From Methanonatronarchaeum sp. AMET-Sl (GTDB taxonomy: Archaea; Halobacteriota; Methanonatronarchaeia; Methanonatronarchaeales; Methanonatronarchaeaceae): a stretch of DNA of 64,000 nt. Both the position numbers and the translations under genes were made by a program. The first letter of the stretch is position 1. Each line of letters opens with the position of its first letter. Shown piece after piece: positions 48,866-64,000 of this stretch. The notes under the pieces are model-generated. The model did not search any database. It was not told the DNA's origin and worked only from the letters and a program-made list of their open reading frames with translations. The stretch covers positions 1,474,001 to 1,538,000 of the forward strand of contig NZ_CP122958.1 in the NCBI RefSeq assembly GCF_029854155.1, given 5' to 3'.

Positions 48866-49492
48866 TTAGTATTGTATTATTTTGATTTCTGTTTTGTTTG
48901 GTAGGGTTTTTGGTAGTTTATATGGGTTTTTGACTTCTTGGTAGTTGTTTATTTCTTCTTTGAATTTGTCTATTCCGTCTATTGGTATTGTTATTCCTGG
49001 TATTTTGTAGTGCATTGGTATTGCGATTTTTGGTTTTATTAGGTTGATTATTTGTTTTGCTTCTTCTGCGTTGATTGTGAAGTTGCCGCCTACTGGTATG
49101 AATAGTATGTCTATGTTTCCTATTTTTTTGATTGTTTTTTGGTTTGGGATGTGGCCTAGGTCTCCTAGGTGGCATATTGTTTTGTTGTCTAACTTGAATT
49201 TATATATTAGGTTTTTGCCTCTCTGTCCGCCTTGTGATTTGTCGTGGTATGTTTGGATTCCGTTTATTTTTATTCCTCGGGCTGTTGAGTTTCCTATGCT
49301 TGATATGGTTACTGGCTCTCCTTTTACGGTGGACACTGCGTTATGGTCGTAGTGGTCGTGGGATACTAGTATTAGGTCTGCTTTGGGTGATGGCGGTTTT
49401 AGTCCGATTGATTTGCCATCGTGTGGGTCTGTTACTACGGTGGATTGGTTTTTTATTTCAAAACAGGCGTGTCCCCACCATTTTATCTCCAT
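48866..49492 (-). CDS. UlaG-like metallo-beta-lactamase-fold hydrolase
   Basis: A 208-residue hydrolase of the UPF0173/UlaG-like group. Metal motifs: MEIKWWGHACFEI at the start, the HxHxDH motif in VSHDHYDHNAV, HLGDLGH, and the late IPMHYK. These enzymes are common in archaea as uncharacterised 'metal-dependent hydrolases'; the substrate is unknown. It lies between tfb and mtbC on the same strand with 25 bases to tfb, so it may be co-transcribed with tfb. Confidence 0.85.
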   Translation of the reverse strand: MEIKWWGHACFEIKNQSTVVTDPHDGKSIGLKPPSPKADLILVSHDHYDHNAVSTVKGEPVTISSIGNSTARGIKINGIQTYHDKSQGGQRGKNLIYKFKLDNKTICHLGDLGHIPNQKTIKKIGNIDILFIPVGGNFTINAEEAKQIINLIKPKIAIPMHYKIPGITIPIDGIDKFKEEINNYQEVKNPYKLPKTLPNKTEIKIIQY

Positions 49493-49517
49493 TTTTCTAT
49501 CTCCTTTTTTTGTGGTT

Positions 49518-50498
49518 TTAGACGTTTATTTCGATTCCTAGTTCTTTTTTGATTTCTTGGTATCGGTTTCGTACTGTTACTTCTGTTGTGTTGGTTTGAT
49601 CTGCGATTTCTTTTTGTGGTCTTTTTTCTCCACAAAGTACACTTGAGATGTATATTGCTGCTGCAGCGATTCCTGTTGGACTTCTTCCGCTTGTTAACCC
49701 TCGTTCTGAAGCTTTTTGTATTATTTCTCTTGCTTTGATCTGTGTTTCTTGTGATAGGTCTAGTTTGCTGCAAAATCTAGGTAGGTATTCTTGTGGTAGT
49801 GATAGTGGTAGTTTTACTTCTAGTTCTTGGGATATGAATCGGTATGTTCTGCCTAACTCTTTCCGTGTTATCCTTGCCGCTTCTGCTATTTCGTCTAGTG
49901 TTCTTGCTACACCGTTTTTTCTACAGGCTATGTATAGTGATGCAGCTACAACGCCTTCGATGCTTCTTCCTTTTATTAAGTCTGCTTCTGCTGCCTCTCT
50001 ATATATCTTTGATGAATCTTCTTGGATGTTTCTAGGTATACTTAAGCAAGAAGACATTCTGTTAAGCTCTCCTAACGCTAAGGCTAGGTTTCGCTCTTTC
50101 GCGTCGGATATCCGTGCTTGTCTATGCCATTTTCTCAAGCGGTAGAACTGTGCTTTTTTGTTTGAAGAAATTGGGTTTCCTTGACCGTCTCGATTTTTAA
50201 TACTGATTTGAGTTGAAAGGCCTTTGTCGTGTGTCATGTTTGTCATTGGACTTCCGACTCGGCTTCTGTTTTCTTTTTGGTCGCTGTCGAATGACCTCCA
50301 TTCTGGGCCTGTGTCTATAAATTCCTCATCTATAACAATTCCACAGTTTTCGCAAATTAATTCAGCCCTTTCATAATCATGTGTTAGTTTTTCTGCATCA
50401 CACTCGATACATTTTCCGCTTTCTTCGTATTCCCCTATTGAAATTCTCTCCCCATCACTATCCCCATCACCATCATCATTATTAGAATTTGTAGACAA
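49518..50498 (-). CDS. tfb: Transcription initiation factor TFB
   Basis: A 326-residue archaeal TFIIB. An acidic tail ([13 protein letters not shown]) precedes the zinc ribbon [20 protein letters not shown] with a second CENC pair; the B-reader/linker follows ([19 protein letters not shown]). Two cyclin folds follow, with [15 protein letters not shown] and [14 protein letters not shown], and the recognition helix [17 protein letters not shown] at the end. It recruits RNA polymerase to TBP-bound promoters. Methanogens may have more than one TFB; only this one is in the window. Confidence 0.95.
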   Translation of the reverse strand: MSTNSNNDDGDGDSDGERISIGEYEESGKCIECDAEKLTHDYERAELICENCGIVIDEEFIDTGPEWRSFDSDQKENRSRVGSPMTNMTHDKGLSTQISIKNRDGQGNPISSNKKAQFYRLRKWHRQARISDAKERNLALALGELNRMSSCLSIPRNIQEDSSKIYREAAEADLIKGRSIEGVVAASLYIACRKNGVARTLDEIAEAARITRKELGRTYRFISQELEVKLPLSLPQEYLPRFCSKLDLSQETQIKAREIIQKASERGLTSGRSPTGIAAAAIYISSVLCGEKRPQKEIADQTNTTEVTVRNRYQEIKKELGIEINV

Positions 50499-50706
50499 AT
50501 TCTCCCCCCACTAAAAACAATTTGTGGGTTGCAGTATTTGAAATTAGGTTTTTTACTGCCACAATGTTAATTTCTGTTAAAATAAAATAAAGTTTTGGGA
50601 GAAGTATTTATGTTGTCTAAATGACTGTTTATACTATTGAAATAGAGTAATAACGTCTATGTAGGTTTTTATGACTTTAATGTTTGTTTTAATGTTTGTT
50701 TTCGTT

Positions 50707-51063
50707 TTATTTTAAGTGTTTTTTTGTTTTTTTGTGGTTTCTTAGTATTTCTTTGTATTCTTTTTTTGAGAAAGACAGGTTTTTTGGGGGTTTTTTAAAA
50801 TAACCTACTGTGTATTCGCTTTTTTTGTTTTTTCTTGGTCCTGTTTCGGCAGAAAATACAATTCCGTTTTTTTGTTTTGTGGTTTTTTTGAGGTTTTTTG
50901 GTTGGTATGCTGTTTCTTCGATAAATTCTCTTTCAGCGGCTTGTTTTGGTGTTTCGTTTTTTTGGATTTTTCCGCCGGGGAATTCCCATCCTCTTTCTGG
51001 GTTGTATATCATTAGGTGTTTTTTGTTTTTATATGCGACAATTATTGTGTATTTGGCTGACAT
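50707..51063 (-). CDS. NUDIX hydrolase
   Basis: A 118-residue NUDIX protein. The box is seen as GGKIQKNETPKQAAEREFIE followed by ET (G-x5-E-x7-R-E-x2-E-E with the last positions slightly varied). It opens with YTIIVAYKNKKHLMIYNPER and FPGG, as in MutT-type members that clean nucleotides, and it lies in the polB-DUF1922-nudix unit, so a nucleotide-sanitising role is an inference. The start ATG lies 21 bases after the DUF1922 stop. Confidence 0.83.
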   Translation of the reverse strand: MSAKYTIIVAYKNKKHLMIYNPERGWEFPGGKIQKNETPKQAAEREFIEETAYQPKNLKKTTKQKNGIVFSAETGPRKNKKSEYTVGYFKKPPKNLSFSKKEYKEILRNHKKTKKHLK

Positions 51064-51084
51064 TTTTGTTCTTATTTTTTTATT

Positions 51085-51303
51085 TTATTTGTATTTGAAG
51101 AATCCTTGTGTGTCTGATTTTTCTTTTTGTAGTTTTCTAATTGCTTGGCGTGCTTCTTTCGGTTTTTTGGTTTCTCCGATTTTTTTGGCTTTCTTGATTT
51201 TTACTTGTTTTCCGCAGGGGCATTGTCTTGTTTTGTGTTGTTTATCTGTGTATAGGTATCTTCCACAATTGGTGCATTGGAATATTATGTATTTCTTTGT
51301 CAT
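51085..51303 (-). CDS. DUF1922 zinc-ribbon protein
   Basis: A 72-residue protein with four cysteines, CTNCGR and CPCGK, of the DUF1922 zinc-ribbon type, then a basic helical tail (KEARQAIRKLQKEK). It starts one base after the polB stop, so it is translated with polB. Its function is unknown; small zinc ribbons like this can bind RNA or assist polymerases, but nothing here proves it. Confidence 0.75.
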   Translation of the reverse strand: MTKKYIIFQCTNCGRYLYTDKQHKTRQCPCGKQVKIKKAKKIGETKKPKEARQAIRKLQKEKSDTQGFFKYK

Positions 51304-51304
51304 T

Positions 51305-53743
<2,439 letters not shown>

Positions 53744-53844
53744 CAAAAGATTATTGGGGATAACCGGAAAAGTAGTTTTGGTTGGTATGACAGGTTATTG
53801 TGTTTGGCGTGCTTAATTTACTCTGCTGTTGTGGAGATTGAATT

Positions 53845-55932
53845 ATGACAGATTATCTAGATTTTTTTCCTAAGGAGAAGCCTTATAGTAGTCAGTTAGA
53901 TGCTATGGAGAAGATATCGCGTGGGGTTAGTCGTGGGAGAGTTATTCTTTTTGAGGGTGCTTGCGGGACTGGTAAGACTTTGGCTGCATTGGCTCCTTCT
54001 CTTGAATACGCTAAATCGAGGGGTAAAAAGGTTGTTATAGCTACTAATGTTCATCAACAGATGAAGCAGTTTATTGATGAGGCGAGTGAGATTTATGAGA
54101 CCTCTGATATTAAGACTGTTGTTTTTCAAGGTAAGACTAAACTTTGTATTGAGGATATGGGGTATGGTGAGTGTCAGGCCTTAAAGGAAGAGACTTATGA
54201 GTTATATAGGTTGAGGAAGGAGCGTAATGAACTTAAGTATGAAGTTAAGGGTTCTAGTAGTGGTTCTAGAGATAAGAAAATAGAGTTGTTGAAAGAGATT
54301 GATAGGGAGATTAGTGAAAAGGAGTCTAATAGTTGTGTTCCGTTGTTGAATACTCTTAAGGGGGATGGTGATTTTGAGTCCTGGGTTTTTAGTGATGTTC
54401 GAGGTCCTGGGGATGTTGTTGATTGGTGTTCTGTTAGAGAGCGCTGTCCTTATGAGGAGTTGAAGAAGGGTCTTGAAGAGGCTGAGCTTATTATATGTAA
54501 TTATCGTCATATTATGGATCCTGTAACGCTTTCCAGGTTTTCTGAATGGCTTGGGGAGGAGGGGGATCCTTTTAGTGAGGCTATATTGATTCTTGATGAA
54601 GCACATAATCTTAGTCAGGTTGCTAGAGATATTTATTCACGTCGTATTGCTCTTAAAACTATTAAAAAGGCTTTAAGTGAGGTTAGGGATGAAAAAACCC
54701 GTAACTTGGTTGATGGAGATTTTGGTGAGGTTGAAACTCTATTTAAATTGCTTTTTAATTCTATAAAAAAGATGGAGCCAAACAAAATATGGGAAGGATA
54801 TAATGAAGTTAAAGTTCAGGACCCTGAGTCGCCTCGGAGTAAGGATAGAATAACTAAGTCGTTAAAGGAAGATGGTGGTCGGGTTGAAAAGAAATTGAAT
54901 AAGGCTTTGATGATTGGTAATGAACTTGAATCGATATATGAAGAGGAGTTTAAAGCTAAAAAAAGGTCTCGTAAAAAGGTTTGTTATATTCAGGTTGTTG
55001 CTGAGTTTTTGCTAAATTATCTTCAGAATGCAAGTAGTTCTGATTACTATCCTTATCTGGAGTTTGAGAAAAATGGGGGGGAGGTTGGAGCTAGGTTAGG
55101 CCTGTTTAACTGTGCTCCGGAAGACATGGTTGGCTCACTTTTGAACTCCACTCATTCAACTATAATGATGTCAGCTACATTACGTCCTTTCAGCCATATC
55201 CGGAAGTCATATGGATTTACCGATACTCTAGATCTGGCGTATCCAATGAATTTTCCTATTGAAAATAGGCAGACCCTAGCGGTTGATACTCATGCTCTTT
55301 TTTCTAAAAACCGTAAGGACGAGATGGTTGTTACTGAGGTTTCAAAGATTTTAAGAGACATTATTTCAGATACACCTGGGAATGTCTTGGTTTTTTTCCC
55401 AAACTGGGGTGAAGCAAAAAAATACTATGACTCCGTTGACACAGATGTTGAGAAATTCCTTGATATGCGGGGAGAGTCGTCTGTCGAGGTTAGGGACCGT
55501 TTCTTTGAGATTGGTGAAGGTGGTGGAAAATCTGCGCTTTTCTCTTATATCTGGGGTACTTTGTCTGAAGGACTGGATTATAGCGATAATCGCGTTAGAA
55601 CTGTTGTTATTGTAGGTGTTCCATATCCCTTACTTGATGACAAAATGAAGGCTATACAGAATTCTTATCAAAAAAGGTATGGTGATGGATGGAAATATGG
55701 TGTTGAGGTTCCTACAGTTAGAAAGGTTAGACAAGCAATTGGTAGGGCTGTTAGGTCTCCAACAGACAAAGCGTCTAGAGTTCTTTTGGATAAACGATAT
55801 ACACCAAGTTCAAGTAGGAATATGGGTAAATACTCTTTCTACACTAGTCTTCCAAAAGAGCTTAGGGAAGAAATAAAAGAAGTTAGGCCTGAAGAAGTTG
55901 GATCCACGATAAATAGTTTCTTTAGTGACTAA
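53845..55932 (+). CDS. XPD/Rad3-family iron-sulfur helicase
   Basis: A 695-residue superfamily-2 5'-3' helicase. Walker A GACGTGKT (about 38-45), DEAH (about 251-254 in LILDEAHNLS), and C-terminal QAIGRAVRSPTD (motif VI). The iron-sulfur region between them holds five cysteines (about 101, 110, 164, 195, 201) with a charged insert between the second and third. Classical XPD has four with other spacing, so this is a diverged XPD/DinG relative that I do not assign further. The coding strand is strongly G/T-rich, in contrast to the divergent A/C-rich polB. Confidence 0.88.
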   Translation: MTDYLDFFPKEKPYSSQLDAMEKISRGVSRGRVILFEGACGTGKTLAALAPSLEYAKSRGKKVVIATNVHQQMKQFIDEASEIYETSDIKTVVFQGKTKLCIEDMGYGECQALKEETYELYRLRKERNELKYEVKGSSSGSRDKKIELLKEIDREISEKESNSCVPLLNTLKGDGDFESWVFSDVRGPGDVVDWCSVRERCPYEELKKGLEEAELIICNYRHIMDPVTLSRFSEWLGEEGDPFSEAILILDEAHNLSQVARDIYSRRIALKTIKKALSEVRDEKTRNLVDGDFGEVETLFKLLFNSIKKMEPNKIWEGYNEVKVQDPESPRSKDRITKSLKEDGGRVEKKLNKALMIGNELESIYEEEFKAKKRSRKKVCYIQVVAEFLLNYLQNASSSDYYPYLEFEKNGGEVGARLGLFNCAPEDMVGSLLNSTHSTIMMSATLRPFSHIRKSYGFTDTLDLAYPMNFPIENRQTLAVDTHALFSKNRKDEMVVTEVSKILRDIISDTPGNVLVFFPNWGEAKKYYDSVDTDVEKFLDMRGESSVEVRDRFFEIGEGGGKSALFSYIWGTLSEGLDYSDNRVRTVVIVGVPYPLLDDKMKAIQNSYQKRYGDGWKYGVEVPTVRKVRQAIGRAVRSPTDKASRVLLDKRYTPSSSRNMGKYSFYTSLPKELREEIKEVRPEEVGSTINSFFSD

Positions 55933-56033
55933 CTTGATTTACTGTGGATTGTTTTGTGGTTTGGTTTAAATTAACTGTATTTTGGTTGTTTTAATGGCTG
56001 TTTGGGCTTTAAAACAGATAAAATAAGTTTGTT

Positions 56034-56054
56034 GAGACTGGTTTTAACAGTCTC
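56034..56054. terminator. Hairpin terminator after XPD-like helicase
   Basis: GAGACTG (56034-56040) pairs perfectly with CAGTCTC (56048-56054) around a seven-base loop and is followed by a long T-rich tract. It lies between the convergent helicase and tatA genes and can serve the helicase side. Confidence 0.75.
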
Positions 56055-56112
56055 CATTTTTTATTTTTTGGGTTTTTGGTTGTGTTGTTGGGGGAAGTTT
56101 TTTTATTTTTCT

Positions 56113-56454
<342 letters not shown>

Positions 56455-56458
56455 AATA

Positions 56459-56506
<48 letters not shown>

Positions 56507-56579
56507 TAAAACTTTTTTTTGGGTAGGTTTGTGTTTGGGCTGAAAAAGTTTAAAAACTTATATCTTCTATTGATGGTTG

Positions 56580-57281
<702 letters not shown>

Positions 57282-57292
57282 TTTAGTTGGTT

Positions 57293-58042
57293 TTATTTTG
57301 TTTGTTTTTGTATTTCTTTGGCGAAGTAGTTGACAGTGTCTTTTATTATTTTTTCTCCTATTTTTTTGGTTGCTTTTTCTGGGTTTCCTAGGACTCCTGT
57401 TTTTGTGTATGCTTTTAGGCCTTCTGTGAATATTGTGGAGGAGTTTATTTCTCCGGTGTATCCTTTCTTGATGTTTTGTTTTTTGATTAATTCTGGGTGT
57501 TCTGATAGTAGTATTGATGTTTCTGCTGCTCCTGCGTGGTTTATGTCTCCTGGTTTGATTCCATGGTTTTTTGTTGAGTCGTTCCAGACTTTTATGTGTT
57601 TTTCGAAGCTTGATAGTGGTATTATTTTTGTTCCGTCGAGTTTTTTTGAAATTTCGGGGGCTATTGTTGTGACGGGGGCGCAGTTTCCGCCGTGTGTTGA
57701 GATTATTGCTATGTTTTTGAATCCATGGTTTGCTAGTGATGTGCAGTAGTCTTTGATGAGCTCCATTAATGTGTGTGGTTTGATTGTTATTGTTCCTTTG
57801 AAGTCCATGTGGTGGTCGCTGCATCCTACTTGGATTGTTGGTGCCATTAGTGCGTTTGTTTTTCTTGCTATTTTTTCTCCTAATATTTCTCCTATTAATG
57901 CGTCTGTTGCGGTTGGTAGGTGTGGGCCGTGTTGTTCTGTTGAGCCTACCATTATTATTGCTGTTTCGACTCCGTTTTTTATTGATTTTTCTATTTCTTT
58001 TGTGGTCATTTCTTCTATTTTGACTTTTTTTGGTTTTTCCAT
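57293..58042 (-). CDS. Creatininase-family amidohydrolase, possibly ArfB
   Basis: A 249-residue creatininase-fold metalloenzyme. Metal motifs: VGSTEQHGPHLPTATDAL, HHMDFKGTITI, STHGGNC, and NHAGAAETSILL. In methanogens one member, ArfB, deformylates the ring-opened GTP product on the way to riboflavin and F420 (the C-terminal half of the archaeal pathway), so ArfB is the leading guess, but the family also includes MftE-like peptidases. AGGGAG lies before ATG 58042, which excludes the 67-codon upstream extension to 58243. Confidence 0.78.
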   Translation of the reverse strand: MEKPKKVKIEEMTTKEIEKSIKNGVETAIIMVGSTEQHGPHLPTATDALIGEILGEKIARKTNALMAPTIQVGCSDHHMDFKGTITIKPHTLMELIKDYCTSLANHGFKNIAIISTHGGNCAPVTTIAPEISKKLDGTKIIPLSSFEKHIKVWNDSTKNHGIKPGDINHAGAAETSILLSEHPELIKKQNIKKGYTGEINSSTIFTEGLKAYTKTGVLGNPEKATKKIGEKIIKDTVNYFAKEIQKQTK

Positions 58043-58200
58043 CTGTTTTTTCTCCCTTTCTGTTTTTCTGTTTGTAGTTATTTTTGTTTTTGTTGTATTT
58101 GTTTTCTCAGATATTTTTATAAAACAATAATTATAATTATTGTTTGTTAGCTTTTGATGTCTGTGGTTTTGTTTGTGTTTTTCACTCCCTATAACAACGT

Positions 58201-58240
<40 letters not shown>

Positions 58241-58307
58241 CAAATTTCATGATTATTCGTGATAAATAGGCCATGGAGGCCCCATAAAACACCATAGAGG
58301 AACACAA

Positions 58308-59075
<768 letters not shown>

Positions 59076-59078
59076 ATA

Positions 59079-60683
<1,605 letters not shown>

Positions 60684-60689
60684 ACATCT

Positions 60690-60719
60690 TGGTGGGTAAT
60701 CCGAAATGGATTCCCACCA
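60690..60719. terminator. Hairpin between symporter and acs genes
   Basis: TGGTGGGTAATCC (60690-60702) pairs with GGATTCCCACCA (60708-60719) with one bulged A. It begins 7 bases after the symporter stop; there is no long T-run. It may lower read-through into acs or protect the upstream mRNA. The acs gene has its own ribosome-binding site GAGGTG. Confidence 0.6.
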
Positions 60720-60790
60720 CAATAAAATATAAATGAATAATCATTATAGAAGGGAATGTGTTATCTTTAACATAACCAAGAGGTGTAAAG

Positions 60791-62821
<2,031 letters not shown>

Positions 62822-62921
62822 CCCAAAAAAACCCTCTCCCCCTTTCTTATTTTTTTATCTACCGAATATCCAACTATTTTTAATTAACTTAACTCAATCT
62901 TCATAATTATAGTGATCAAAA

Positions 62922-63398
62922 ATGGATGTAGATCAAACAGCATACATATCTAAAACCGCCCACATAACTGGAGACCTGGAGATAGGGCGTTATTCAAGCG
63001 TTTGGCACAACGCAACTATAAGGGCCGACAGCACCATCAAAATAGGTAATGGAACAAACATACAAGACAACGCAGTGTTACACTCCATGGGAGATGAAAG
63101 CACATTTGTAGGTGACAACGTAACTATAGGACATTCCGCCGTAGTACATGGCTGCACAGTTGAAGATGAATGTCTAATAGGTATGGGTTCAGTAATACTG
63201 AATGATGCCGTTATAGGAGAAAACTGCATAATAGGTGCTTCCGCATTAATACTTGAAGGTCAGGAAATACCTCCTAACTCTCTGGTTATCGGTGTTCCTG
63301 GGAAAGTAGCACGAAATCTTAATCAAGATGACATTCAAAGAATAAAGGAAAAAGCACGTGAATACAAGGAACTTGCAGAAAAATACAAAAAAGAATAA
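62922..63398 (+). CDS. Gamma-carbonic-anhydrase-like hexapeptide protein
   Basis: A 158-residue left-handed beta-helix protein. Zinc ligand positions are seen in NIQDNAVLHS, GHSAVVHGCTV and the upstream HNATIRADS. It lacks the N-terminal extension and acidic loop of Methanosarcina Cam and is closer to CamH/YrdA-type members. CO2 hydration is possible; many such proteins are uncharacterised. It follows acs by 100 bases and has its own TATA-like promoter. Confidence 0.85.
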   Translation: MDVDQTAYISKTAHITGDLEIGRYSSVWHNATIRADSTIKIGNGTNIQDNAVLHSMGDESTFVGDNVTIGHSAVVHGCTVEDECLIGMGSVILNDAVIGENCIIGASALILEGQEIPPNSLVIGVPGKVARNLNQDDIQRIKEKAREYKELAEKYKKE

Positions 63399-63450
63399 AA
63401 ACGAACAAAAAACCTAAATACACTTAAAAAGACCTTATCGAGGTAATAAT

Positions 63451-64000
63451 TTGAATCCAAGAATATTGGTTGCAGGAACTAAAAGTGGTGTTGGAAAAAC
63501 AACTATAACTATAGGGTTGATGGGGGCTTTAAAGCAAAAAGGAATCGATGTACAGCCTTTTAAAGTTGGGCCTGATTATATAGATCCTGGTTTCCATACC
63601 CAGATTACAGGAAACAGGTCCCGCAACTTAGATAGCTATCTACTAAAAGACAAAGTTATAAAAGAAAGTTTCTTAAACGCTTCATCAAACTCAGATATAT
63701 CTATTATAGAGGGGGTTATGGGTCTCTACGACGGTAAACATGGAGGGGGAGAGCCTGGAGCAGGTAGTTCCGCCGAAATCGCTAAAATACTAGACATACC
63801 CATAATCCTAGTTATAGACGCCGGAAAGATGGCTCAAAGCGCAGCTGCAATGCTACATGGATACAGTACCTACGACAAAGAAATCGAGGTAGCAGGAGTA
63901 ATACTGAACAACGTTAGCAGTGAAAGGCATTATCAAATGATTAAAGATGCTGTAAAACAAGATATCGAGTTCTTAGGATATCTTCCATGGAACAGTGATT
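63451..64000 (+). CDS. cfbB: CfbB/CbiA a,c-diamide synthase, cut by window end
   Basis: The first 183 codons of an amidotransferase of the cobyrinate/Ni-sirohydrochlorin a,c-diamide synthase family. It starts at TTG 63451 after GAGGT with [20 protein letters not shown], a P-loop of the dethiobiotin synthetase type, then [18 protein letters not shown] and [11 protein letters not shown]. In methanogens one homologue (CfbB) serves coenzyme F430 and another (CbiA) cobalamin; this part cannot separate them. The glutaminase half lies beyond the window. Confidence 0.85.
   Translation, partial: MNPRILVAGTKSGVGKTTITIGLMGALKQKGIDVQPFKVGPDYIDPGFHTQITGNRSRNLDSYLLKDKVIKESFLNASSNSDISIIEGVMGLYDGKHGGGEPGAGSSAEIAKILDIPIILVIDAGKMAQSAAAMLHGYSTYDKEIEVAGVILNNVSSERHYQMIKDAVKQDIEFLGYLPWNSD

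Noticed and set aside
57330..57749. A 139-codon frame on the plus strand after pyrH
   Set aside because: It is antisense to the creatininase-family gene and hydrophobic only because of the T-rich strand; no family features.

Overview
The window comes from a methylotrophic methanogenic archaeon of low G+C that decodes UAG as pyrrolysine. Archaeal identity rests on TFB, aIF5A, Sec61-beta, ribosomal L15e, family-B DNA polymerase, Hel308, XPB-Bax1, Cgi121, archaeosine enzymes and an MptD-type dihydroneopterin aldolase. Methylotrophy and pyrrolysine use rest on a dimethylamine methyltransferase gene (mtbB) read through one in-frame TAG, beside its corrinoid protein gene mtbC. A Tat-exported lipoprotein, a very acidic lipoprotein and IS605 relics of a type I associate with haloarchaea suggest a saline habitat. 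My best guess is a Methanonatronarchaeia-type organism ('Ca. Methanohalarchaeum'-like), with Methanosarcinales as the alternative; the sequence alone does not settle this.

Layout: 0.2-6.9 kb carries DNA repair and tRNA modification genes on the minus strand (bax1, xpb, an actin-like DUF1786 protein, cgi121, hel308). At 7.1 kb is tRNA-Leu(UAG). 7.5-10.8 kb is an ABC-2 exporter with two paralogous permeases around one ATPase, separated by a decayed element, followed by mptD, sec61-beta and a winged-helix gene. 12.7 kb holds a CDP-alcohol phosphatidyltransferase-like membrane protein that lacks its catalytic aspartates. 13.3-17.9 kb is a minus-strand run: nadK, ppaC, pyruvoyl arginine decarboxylase, IMPase/FBPase, larB and aIF5A. 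18.2-21.1 kb has HARP (protein-only RNase P), hisS with a probable AUU start, and an unknown gene. 21.8-25.8 kb is a metal-chelate ABC transporter plus FmdE behind a NikR-like palindrome.

25.9-34.2 kb holds a JAMM protease, ribL, a Kef-type antiporter, an aCPSF-type ribonuclease, two DUF131 proteins, an F420 ligase-like protein and tgtA. 34.3-38.2 kb is arcS-raSEA-ahbD, where arcS and raSEA lie in the same frame and are separated only by one TAG. 38.5-43.4 kb has archaeal ornithine cyclodeaminase, argB, a rubrerythrin and a photolyase. 45.2-48.7 kb has rpl15e, an RNA-binding protein gene and mtbCB. 48.9-57.3 kb is information processing (tfb, polB, XPD-like helicase) with tatA and pyrH. 57.3-64 kb is an ArfB/creatininase-family gene followed by an acetate module (USP-DUF485 fusion, ActP-type symporter, acetyl-CoA synthetase), a gamma-carbonic-anhydrase-like gene and a truncated cfbB/cbiA gene.

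Together the genes fit growth by methylamine methanogenesis with acetate as carbon source: mtbCB feeds methyl groups, cfbB and the predicted nickel uptake system supply coenzyme F430, FmdE and F420/methanopterin genes serve C1 carriers, and ActP-Acs assimilates acetate. Mobile DNA is present only as relics: two almost identical 293-bp IS605/TnpB 3'-end remnants and a dispersed family of IS605-end-like hairpins, all read on the minus strand.
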